From Firmicutes bacterium HGW-Firmicutes-14 (GTDB taxonomy: Bacteria > Bacillota > Thermincolia > Thermincolales > UBA2595): a stretch of DNA of 64,000 nucleotides. Shown here piece by piece: positions 13,047 to 19,777 of the stretch (position 1 is its first letter; each line of letters opens with the position of its first letter). Below the pieces are notes generated by a model that was given only the letters and a program-made list of their open reading frames with translations, was not told the DNA's origin and made no database searches. Location of the stretch: contig PHAB01000015.1 in assembly GCA_002840275.1 (NCBI GenBank), positions 1-64,000 of the forward strand, in the 5' to 3' direction. Position numbers and translations under genes: made by a program.

Positions 13047-14957
13047 ATGCCAATGATAAAAATTACTTTTAGAGATGGCTCAATAAAGGAATATCCCCAG
13101 GGGACTACGGTGATGGATATTGCCAGGGATATCAGCCCCGGCCTTGCCAGGAATGCCCTGGCAGCCAAACTAAACGGCAGGAAGGTTGACCTTACTGTAC
13201 CGGTGAATGAAGACAGCAGTATCGATATCCTCACCTTTGATTCAGAGGAAGGACAGGATGTGTACCGCCATAGCACGGCCCACATTATGGCCCAGGCTGT
13301 CCAGCGCCTGTTCCCCGGTGTCAAATTTGGTATAGGGCCGGCCATCACTGACGGGTATTATTATGATTTTGATGTACCGGAGAATTTCTCACCGGAGGAC
13401 CTGGAGCGTATAGAGGAAGAAATGCAGAAAATTATCAGGGAAGACCGGCCCTTTGAACGCACAGAGGTCTCCAGGGAAGAGGCCCTGAAAATGTTTGGGG
13501 AAGCCGGGGAAATATATAAAGTAGAACTGATAAATGATCTGCCTGAAGATGCAGTGATAAGCTGTTACCGGCAGGGAGAGTTCATTGACCTGTGTGCCGG
13601 TCCGCATGTGCCTTCAACCGGAAAAATAAAGTCGGTGAAGCTCATGAACCTGGCAGGCGCTTATTGGCGCGGGAGTGAAAAGAACAAGATGCTGCAGAGG
13701 ATTTATGGAACCTCATTTCCCAAGAAATCCCTGCTGGATGAGCATCTTTACCGGATAGAAGAGGCCAAAAGGCGTGACCACCGGAAGCTGGGGGCTGAGC
13801 TGGACCTTTTTTCCATGCAGGATGAAGGTCCCGGATTCCCGTTTTTCCACCCGAAAGGCATGGTGCTGAGAAATGAACTGGAAGACTTCTGGCGCCAGGA
13901 ACACAAAAAGGCCGGCTACCATGAAATCAGGACCCCTGTTATTCTAAACAGATCCCTGTGGGAACAATCGGGCCATTGGGACCATTACCGGGAAAATATG
14001 TATTTTACCAATATTGATGACTTGGATTATGCGGTCAAACCCATGAACTGCCCGGGTGGGATACTGGTATACAAGTCCAAACTGCACAGTTACCGCGACC
14101 TGCCCATCAGGCTGGCCGAACTGGGCCTGGTTCACCGGCACGAGCTGTCCGGGGCCCTGCACGGGCTGATGCGGGTCCGCTGTTTCAACCAGGATGATGC
14201 CCATATCTTCATGCTCCCGTCCCAGGTTACCTATGAGATTATCGGGGTTATAGACCTTATAGACAGGTTTTACCGGGTATTTGGATTTGAATACCATGTT
14301 GAACTGAGCACTAAACCGGAAAAAGCCATGGGCTCGGATGAAATCTGGGAAATGGCTACTGAGGCCCTGAAAAAAGCCCTTGAGACCAGGGGTATGGAAT
14401 ACAAAATAAATGAAGGTGACGGCGCTTTTTACGGGCCAAAGATAGACTTCCACCTTAGAGACTGCCTGGGGCGGACCTGGCAGTGTGGTACGATACAGCT
14501 GGATTTCCTGATGCCGGAGAAATTTGACCTCAACTATATCGGGGAAGACGGCCAGAAACACCGGCCGGTAATGATACACCGGGTAGTATTTGGAAGTATC
14601 GAGAGGTTTATCGGTATCCTCATTGAGCATTTTGCCGGGGCATTCCCGGTATGGCTGTCCCCGGTGCAGGTCAAAATACTCACGGTTACGGACAGGGGCC
14701 TTAAATATGCCCGAGAAATCCTTGCAACTCTTGAAGACAATGACATAAGGGGAGAAACAGACGGGCGGAATGAAAAAATCGGGTACAAAATCCGGGAAGC
14801 ACAATTGGAAAAGGTACCGTATATGCTGGTAATAGGAGACCGCGAGGTGGAAAACAGGACAGTCGCTGTCCGTAAACGCGGTGAAGGGGACTTAGGCGCC
14901 AGGGACCTGGCCGGTTTCGTTGAGACGGTAAAAAACGAAATTGCCGGCAAGTGCTGA
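13047..14957 (+). CDS. thrS: Threonyl-tRNA synthetase
   Basis: Class II aminoacyl-tRNA synthetase, 636 residues, full length. Domains in order: TGS (about 1-62), second additional/editing domain with HSTAHIMAQAV and the second metal-site half CAGPHVPSTG, the catalytic core with motif 2 (RLAELGLVHRHELSGALHGLMRVR split by class II arginines) and motif 3 (GSIERFIGILIEHFAG), and the anticodon-binding domain from about 540. The active-site zinc ligands Cys (NCPGG), His and His are present. Start ATG 13047 with AAGGAGG. Controlled by the upstream T-box; followed by a separate promoter for infC. Confidence 0.98.
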   Translation: MPMIKITFRDGSIKEYPQGTTVMDIARDISPGLARNALAAKLNGRKVDLTVPVNEDSSIDILTFDSEEGQDVYRHSTAHIMAQAVQRLFPGVKFGIGPAITDGYYYDFDVPENFSPEDLERIEEEMQKIIREDRPFERTEVSREEALKMFGEAGEIYKVELINDLPEDAVISCYRQGEFIDLCAGPHVPSTGKIKSVKLMNLAGAYWRGSEKNKMLQRIYGTSFPKKSLLDEHLYRIEEAKRRDHRKLGAELDLFSMQDEGPGFPFFHPKGMVLRNELEDFWRQEHKKAGYHEIRTPVILNRSLWEQSGHWDHYRENMYFTNIDDLDYAVKPMNCPGGILVYKSKLHSYRDLPIRLAELGLVHRHELSGALHGLMRVRCFNQDDAHIFMLPSQVTYEIIGVIDLIDRFYRVFGFEYHVELSTKPEKAMGSDEIWEMATEALKKALETRGMEYKINEGDGAFYGPKIDFHLRDCLGRTWQCGTIQLDFLMPEKFDLNYIGEDGQKHRPVMIHRVVFGSIERFIGILIEHFAGAFPVWLSPVQVKILTVTDRGLKYAREILATLEDNDIRGETDGRNEKIGYKIREAQLEKVPYMLVIGDREVENRTVAVRKRGEGDLGARDLAGFVETVKNEIAGKC

Positions 14958-14974
14958 CCGGTAATTGAAAATAT

Positions 14975-15003
14975 TTGACAACAAAAACCACCGGTGATAT
15001 AAT
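14975..15003 (+). promoter_or_regulatory. infC operon promoter
   Basis: TTGACA (14975-14980) and TATAAT (14998-15003) with the ideal 17-base spacer. Confidence 0.9.
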
Positions 15004-15009
15004 AATAGA

Positions 15010-15150
15010 GAATTTTATACAGGTATTATTAAGCAGAAGCCATCCGCTTCTCACCTTATGACGCTGTTAGCTGTTAATAAGGTTAACCAAATATCCTTAT
15101 GGGATTTTCCAATGTTATTTGCGGGTGGTATTGACTACCCGTTTTTTTAT
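15010..15150 (+). promoter_or_regulatory. L20-type leader with attenuator terminator
   Basis: A leader of about 170 bases separates promoter and infC and ends in an intrinsic terminator (CGGGT 15122-15126, ACCCG 15137-15141, then seven T). In Bacillus, ribosomal protein L20 binds the leader of infC-rpmI-rplT and favours termination; the position, gene order and terminator fit that Rfam L20 leader. The L20-binding fold itself is inferred, not traced base by base. Confidence 0.7.
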
Positions 15151-15182
15151 TCTACCGAAATCAGATTTGGAGGTGGGCCCTA

Positions 15183-15695
15183 ATTAGCAAAGAAATGCGT
15201 ATTAACGAAGAAATCAGGGGCAAAGAGGTGAGACTCATCAGTTCAGACGGGGAACAGCTCGGAATAACCCAGGTAAAAGAGGCCCTGCGCATGGCGCAGG
15301 AGAAGGAGCTGGACCTGGTTGAGATTGCTCCCCAGGCAAAACCGCCCGTATGCCGTATCATGGATTACGGAAAATTTAAGTATGAACAGAGTAAGCGCGA
15401 AAAGGAAGCGCGCAAAAAACAGAAGGTTATAAACGTCAAGGAAGTCAAAATTCGTCCCAATATTGAGGATCATGACCTTTCCGTCAAAACCAAGAATGCC
15501 GTTAAGTTCCTAAAAGAGGGGGATAAGGTCAAGGTTACCCTTATGTTCAGGGGGCGTGAGATGGCCCATGCTGAGTTAGGAAAACAGCTCATGAAAAGGG
15601 TGGCGGAAATAACTCAGGAAGTGGCTACAATAGAGAGACATCCAAAAGTCGAAGGAAGAAACATGATAATGATTTTGGCACCTAAACAGGACTAG
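15183..15695 (+). CDS. infC: Translation initiation factor IF-3
   Basis: IF-3, 170 residues: N-terminal domain [20 protein letters not shown], linker rich in Lys/Arg, and C-terminal domain [15 protein letters not shown] with the closing [11 protein letters not shown]. The start is most likely ATT at 15183 ([10 protein letters not shown]): GGAGGTG at 15170-15176 is 6-7 bases from it, while the first ATG (15195) is 18 bases away. Use of AUU by infC is a known trait that lets IF-3 limit its own translation. First gene of the infC-rpmI-rplT operon. Confidence 0.95.
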   Translation: MSKEMRINEEIRGKEVRLISSDGEQLGITQVKEALRMAQEKELDLVEIAPQAKPPVCRIMDYGKFKYEQSKREKEARKKQKVINVKEVKIRPNIEDHDLSVKTKNAVKFLKEGDKVKVTLMFRGREMAHAELGKQLMKRVAEITQEVATIERHPKVEGRNMIMILAPKQD

Positions 15696-15710
15696 AGAGG
15701 AGGAATTTTT

Positions 15711-15908
15711 ATGCCAAAAATGAAAACCCACAGGGGTGCTGCCAAGAGGTTTAAAATTACAGGATCAGGTAAAATCAAGAAAGCTAAAGCTTATAAAAGC
15801 CACATTTTAGAGAAGAAGAGCGCCAAGAGGAAAAGGAACCTCCGCAAATCTGACCTTGTTTCAGCTGCAGAAACAAAAAGGATTAAACTGCTGTTGCCAT
15901 ATGCCTAA
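15711..15908 (+). CDS. rpmI: Ribosomal protein bL35
   Basis: Large-subunit protein bL35, 65 residues, standard length. The basic N-terminus [20 protein letters not shown] is diagnostic, as is KRKRNLRK further on. Start ATG 15711 follows GAGAGGAGG. It lies between infC and rplT, 15 and 46 bases apart, and is expected to be controlled by L20 through the leader. Confidence 0.97.
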   Translation: MPKMKTHRGAAKRFKITGSGKIKKAKAYKSHILEKKSAKRKRNLRKSDLVSAAETKRIKLLLPYA

Positions 15909-15954
15909 ATCCTGTCGGTAAAACCCGACTACATTTCAAGAGGAGGTTTTAGTT

Positions 15955-16314
15955 ATGCCAAGGGTTAAAAGAGGGGTTACGGCCCGTAAAAGACATAAGA
16001 AAATCCTGAAATTGGCCAAAGGTTATTTCGGAGCAAAGAGCAGGCTTTTCCGGCCGGCAAACGAGCAGGTCTTAAAGTCCCTGTCCTATGCTTACCGTGA
16101 CCGGAAAGCCAAGAAAAGGGATTTTCGCAGGCTCTGGATTGCCAGGATAAATGCTGCCGCAAGAATTAACGGTATGTCTTACAGTAAACTTATTAACGGC
16201 CTGAAACAAGCCGGGGTGGAAATAAACCGCAAGATGCTGGCTGATCTGGCTGTAAGTGATGAAAAAGCCTTCGGTAAGCTGGTAGAGGTTGCCAAACAAA
16301 AGGTTAATGCATAG
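15955..16314 (+). CDS. rplT: Ribosomal protein bL20
   Basis: Large-subunit assembly protein bL20, 119 residues. [20 protein letters not shown] at the N-terminus and the block [16 protein letters not shown] are family signatures. Start ATG with AGAGGAGG upstream. bL20 binds 23S rRNA early in assembly and represses its own operon in Firmicutes. The gene ends at a long perfect hairpin (16336-16417). Confidence 0.98.
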   Translation: MPRVKRGVTARKRHKKILKLAKGYFGAKSRLFRPANEQVLKSLSYAYRDRKAKKRDFRRLWIARINAAARINGMSYSKLINGLKQAGVEINRKMLADLAVSDEKAFGKLVEVAKQKVNA

Positions 16315-16335
16315 AGGCTTGATTGTTACGGCTAT

Positions 16336-16417
16336 AATAATAAAATCAGGGAGGATAGGTTACCCGGGCGAAATGCCTTAACGGGACTGAGCGGCCAATC
16401 CTCCCTGATTTTATTAT
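16336..16417 (+). terminator. Long-stem hairpin after rplT
   Basis: A perfect 20-base inverted repeat (16336-16355 with 16398-16417) with core AATCAGGGAGGAT encloses a 42-base loop that holds CCCG/CGGG. It is most simply the rplT operon terminator (the 3' arm ends in ATTTTATTAT), but stem and loop are larger than usual. The rest of 16418-16562 shows nothing clear apart from the AGGAAGGTGG before the next gene. Confidence 0.7.
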
Positions 16418-16562
16418 ACTGTAAAAAACATGCGTGTTTTCCTGGTACCAACACCGGTGACGACATTCATATAATGAAATAAAAAGCGTGAACAAAAATC
16501 CCCTTTTCCCGGATAATCCGGTGAAACCTGCCATGGGAGTACCAGGAAGGTGGGACTAAGAA

Positions 16563-17264
16563 ATGAAGGTTATGACCTATAATGTGCATTCATGCAAAGA
16601 TGCACGCAAAAAAGACAGAATAGACCAAATATCTGCATTGATTAGGAAGGAAAGGCCTGTTATTGTTGGTCTTAATGAGGTTGAAACATTCAGCCCCAGG
16701 ACTCGGTTTGTCAACCAGCCCAGGCGTATAGCGGCTGCCAGGGACATGGTTTACAGGTTTGGCCCCACATTGAGGCTTGGGCCTATTGGGTTTTTCGGGA
16801 ATGCTATTCTATCCAGGTTTCCTGTTTGTAAGGAAAAAAACCTCAGATTGCCGGGCGGGTTTGAACCGCGGTGCTGCCTGAGGGCTGTTCTCCGGGTGCC
16901 GGGTGGGTACATTACGGTTTTTTCCACCCATCTGGGTCTTAAGCGCCGGCAGCGGACTGAACAGATAGAAGAACTGAGAAGGCTTGTTGAGAAAGAAACC
17001 AATCCTGTTATCCTGATGGGAGATTTTAACTGTGGGCCGGACCAGCTAAACCCATTATATGATTTTTTGACAGATGCCGGCAGTCTTTTTGGTTCACAGC
17101 TGACTTTTCCTTCTGACCGCCCAGTTGACAGAATTGATTATATAATGGTCTCTCACGGGATTCAGTGCCAGGGATTATCAATTCCGGCCATTGATGCATC
17201 AGACCATCTGCCGGTTATCGCCGAACTGGAAATGCCCGAAAGATATGATCAGACAGCCAGGTAA
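16563..17264 (+). CDS. Endonuclease/exonuclease/phosphatase family protein
   Basis: A 233-residue EEP-superfamily hydrolase (DNase I/AP endonuclease/phosphatase fold). Motifs in order: MTYNVHSC (Asn-His entry), GLNEVE (metal-binding Glu), STHLG (catalytic His), MGDFNC (Asp-Asn), and SDHLPV (closing Asp-His). No signal peptide, so a cytoplasmic enzyme acting on a phosphodiester or sugar-phosphate. Start ATG 16563, with AGGAAGGTGG upstream. The substrate cannot be read from the sequence. Single gene, converging on the DUF2284 gene. Confidence 0.9.
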   Translation: MKVMTYNVHSCKDARKKDRIDQISALIRKERPVIVGLNEVETFSPRTRFVNQPRRIAAARDMVYRFGPTLRLGPIGFFGNAILSRFPVCKEKNLRLPGGFEPRCCLRAVLRVPGGYITVFSTHLGLKRRQRTEQIEELRRLVEKETNPVILMGDFNCGPDQLNPLYDFLTDAGSLFGSQLTFPSDRPVDRIDYIMVSHGIQCQGLSIPAIDASDHLPVIAELEMPERYDQTAR

Positions 17265-17282
17265 ACACTGCCTGAAGGGGTA

Positions 17283-17834
17283 CTAAGCAAACAGCATGGC
17301 CATAAAATTGATCTCTGTTTCTACAGGCCATTGTATATTGATTCCCAGTTTCCTGGCCAGGGTAGTGATATCTATTCCAAACCCCGTTATCCCGGGATGG
17401 GCTTCCAGGGGGCGCCTGCATGGTTCGCCGGCGGGAGGGCATTTGTCACAAAGCTTACAACCGCCTACTGTAAGCCCAAAGGCCAGGTGATTCACATGGG
17501 TACAGGCGGTTTTTTCAAAGCTTCCCAGTATTTTTATCAGTTCATTTTGAGGCTTGCTGGATCTGATTTCCTCCAAGGCCTTTTCAGTATAAGGGATTGT
17601 CAAGACAATCAAGACTCCGCCCTTGTATGCCGAAAGGGCGGTTCTTATAAAACCCAGGTCCGGCAGGTTGGGGGGACAAAATATGTTCCGCCCGTAGTTT
17701 GGACAAGGTGGTATCATACATTTCAGTCTTACGTTTTCTTCAACCCTGACATCACAAATATCGAACGGGACAATTTTTATCCTTGGGTCGGTATTTTGTT
17801 TCTCGAGTAAAGTTACCAGGTTATTGGCATACAT
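17283..17834 (-). CDS. DUF2284 metal-binding protein (copy 1)
   Basis: A 183-residue protein of the DUF2284 family. Two cysteine blocks define it: CMIPPCPNYGRNIFCPPN near residues 39-56 and CKLCDKCPPAGEPCRRP near 126-142, which together could hold one Fe-S cluster or metal. The ending GFGIDI is also typical. The family occurs mainly in anaerobes and archaea, often near methyltransferase genes; its biochemical role is unknown. Start ATG 17834 with AAGGAGGG on the minus strand. A second copy lies at 22776-23327 across the divergent promoter. Confidence 0.87.
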   Translation of the reverse strand: MYANNLVTLLEKQNTDPRIKIVPFDICDVRVEENVRLKCMIPPCPNYGRNIFCPPNLPDLGFIRTALSAYKGGVLIVLTIPYTEKALEEIRSSKPQNELIKILGSFEKTACTHVNHLAFGLTVGGCKLCDKCPPAGEPCRRPLEAHPGITGFGIDITTLARKLGINIQWPVETEINFMAMLFA

Positions 17835-17880
17835 TTCTTTCCCTCCTTAAAATGTTCTCTTAACCGCATATATCGATACA

Positions 17881-18573
17881 TTATAAACCCTGAACCTGTA
17901 TTTCCCCCCCGGGAATGAGGAATTCATCCTGATTGATAATTCCGTGAGGTGGGATGATAACAAAGTCTTCAGAATCCCAGGGACCGTTAATGAGAAGCTC
18001 CAGTTGTTTCAGATCTCCCGGGGTTTCCAGGCAGGGCAACCCCAAAATACCGCCGAAATCCCTTGTCCTGCGAAGGGCAGCTGCATCCCTGGGATGACCG
18101 GTATGAATGTACATCAGGCGGTTATAGTGTTCAAACATCATGCGAAATACCCGCAGAGCCTTTTGGGGACCCCATTCAAGACAGGTTCGCTCATACTCCG
18201 GGATCATCATCCGCTCCCCTTCGACCCATCCTCCCGAAAAATAAAAGGTCCGGTGGTCCTGTTGCCGAAGTGAATTAAACTTTTCCACGGAACCAAGGAG
18301 GACCGGTATACAGTCATGCACCCTGGGCATGACTATCCGGCAGTCCGGTGCCTTTATCCCGTTCAGGGAACCGCCGCAGAGTCCAAATCCCAGAATCACC
18401 AGGGAACAACCGGATACGTTGTCCAGGGCCTCCTGCACCTTTTGATGGAGTTTCTTTGGGTGAAGATGCAGGCCCATGGAAATAAATTCGGTATTAAGCC
18501 CCGGTGGGAGAGAAATCAGGTTCAATTCTTCTTTGAATACATCACAGCAGATTAATTTTTTTGTCATTTTCAT
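17881..18573 (-). CDS. DUF1638 family protein
   Basis: A 230-residue protein of the DUF1638 family, known mostly from methanogens and acetogens near corrinoid methyltransferases. Family text: KLICCDVFKEEL at the N-terminus, the central VILGFGLCGGSLNGI, PRVHDCIPVLLGS, and the C-terminal PHGIINQ. Cys, His and Asp in these motifs suggest a metal or cofactor site. Start ATG 18573 follows GGCGGG; a longer frame from 18615 lacks a ribosome binding site. Lies 46 bases upstream of DUF2284 copy 1 in the same minus-strand unit. Confidence 0.85.
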   Translation of the reverse strand: MKMTKKLICCDVFKEELNLISLPPGLNTEFISMGLHLHPKKLHQKVQEALDNVSGCSLVILGFGLCGGSLNGIKAPDCRIVMPRVHDCIPVLLGSVEKFNSLRQQDHRTFYFSGGWVEGERMMIPEYERTCLEWGPQKALRVFRMMFEHYNRLMYIHTGHPRDAAALRRTRDFGGILGLPCLETPGDLKQLELLINGPWDSEDFVIIPPHGIINQDEFLIPGGEIQVQGL

Positions 18574-18947
18574 GTACCCGCCTTCTTTACTGTTTAATCT
18601 CAATTGACGGTACAACTCTCAATTATAATTATACCGTTTTTGGGGTCACACGTAATCAGTTGTTCCGTTAACGGTAGCAAATAAAGGATAAATAGGCTTT
18701 AATCAGGTGCCGGTGGATTGGCTGAAACAGTAAAGGAGAAACACAAGTGAACCTGATAAACCATTCGAACAAGAATAGAACCGTTCGTGTCTAAATCATT
18801 ACCGTTGAACGGAAAAATTTTAAAATTTGCGGTTCAATAGATTATAATATTTGATAGAAGCCCTTTCAAGTTAATATATTTTTACCAAATAATATAGTAT
18901 TAGTGAAATAGATTTAAACAATAATATGTATTTTCGGAGGGATAGAT
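18574..18947. promoter_or_regulatory. Divergent promoter region of the DUF1638 and moxR units
   Basis: Gene-free stretch between the two divergent units. For the plus-strand operon TTAAAA (18820-18825) and TATAAT (18843-18848) are 17 bases apart. For the minus strand, TATAAT-like boxes lie near 18625-18637. Two related palindromes, CCGTTAACGG (18665-18674) and CCGTTGAACGG (18802-18812), flank the middle and could be sites of one shared regulator. A 15-codon frame at 18747-18794 has a good ribosome binding site (AAAGGAG) but no recognisable product. Confidence 0.5.
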
Positions 18948-19766
18948 GTGTCCAAAGCTGTTGAACAAAAAATTGACGAGTTCACTATTCAGGAAGAACC
19001 GTTTTATCTCCCTGTTGGGAATGAGGTCCGCCTTTTTGAGAAGGCATATACCGAAAAGCTGCCGGTCATGTTAAAAGGACCTACAGGCTGTGGGAAGACC
19101 AGGTTCCTTGAACACATGGCCTACCGGCTGGGAAGGCCTTTGATTACAATAGCCTGTCATGAAGACCTTACAACCGGTGACCTGGTTGGCAGGTACCTGC
19201 TGAAGGGAAGTGAGACCGTCTGGACAGATGGCCCACTGACGACTGCAGTAAAGATAGGGGCAATCTGTTATCTGGATGAAGTGGTTGAAGCAAGAAAAGA
19301 TACCACGGTGGTGATCCATCCGCTGACAGATAACCGGCGGATAATGCCCATTGAAAAAAAGGGGGAAATCCTTGTTGCCCCCAGAGAATTTATGCTGGTA
19401 GTATCTTATAACCCCGGTTATCAGACCTTCCTGAAAGACCTTAAACAAAGTACAAAACAAAGGTTTATTGCTATGGACTTCAACTACCCCTCTTCCGATT
19501 TGGAGAAAGAAATAGTGGTCAGGGAATCCGGGGTGGATGAAATAACTGCCGCAAAACTCATCGAACTTGGACACAAAATTCGTAACCTTAAAAACAGGGG
19601 CCTGGAAGAAGGTGTGAGTACCAGACTGTTAATATATGCCGGCCAGCTGGTGGCATCAGGTATTGAAGTTATGGAAGCCGTAAGAGCAGCCATGATTAAA
19701 CCGATAACTGATGATGAATCTATGCAGGTGAGCCTGGAAGAAATTGCTGTATCTATTTTAGATTAG
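18948..19766 (+). CDS. MoxR-type AAA+ ATPase (CbbQ/NorQ-like)
   Basis: A 272-residue AAA+ ATPase of the MoxR class, closest in layout to CbbQ/NirQ/NorQ. Walker A is GPTGCGKT (44-51), followed by the CbbQ-type segment [19 protein letters not shown], Walker [11 protein letters not shown], sensor VVSYNPGYQ and an arginine finger in STKQRF. With a VWA partner such ATPases form machines that insert metals or reactivate metalloenzymes. Start GTG 18948 with GGAGGGA. The VWA partner gene follows after 11 bases, so the pair is translated together. First gene of a six-gene operon ending with a corrinoid protein. Confidence 0.93.
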   Translation: MSKAVEQKIDEFTIQEEPFYLPVGNEVRLFEKAYTEKLPVMLKGPTGCGKTRFLEHMAYRLGRPLITIACHEDLTTGDLVGRYLLKGSETVWTDGPLTTAVKIGAICYLDEVVEARKDTTVVIHPLTDNRRIMPIEKKGEILVAPREFMLVVSYNPGYQTFLKDLKQSTKQRFIAMDFNYPSSDLEKEIVVRESGVDEITAAKLIELGHKIRNLKNRGLEEGVSTRLLIYAGQLVASGIEVMEAVRAAMIKPITDDESMQVSLEEIAVSILD

Positions 19767-19777
19767 GTGGTGCTGTA

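Noticed and set aside
13944-14804. 286-codon open frame antisense to thrS
   Set aside because: It is the mirror of a highly conserved gene in a GC-balanced genome, has no ribosome binding site, and its protein is rich in unlikely Phe/Pro/His runs.
18747-18794. 15-codon frame after AAAGGAG as a leader peptide
   Set aside because: No run of regulatory codons and no terminator/antiterminator pair follow; kept only as a remark in the promoter region.
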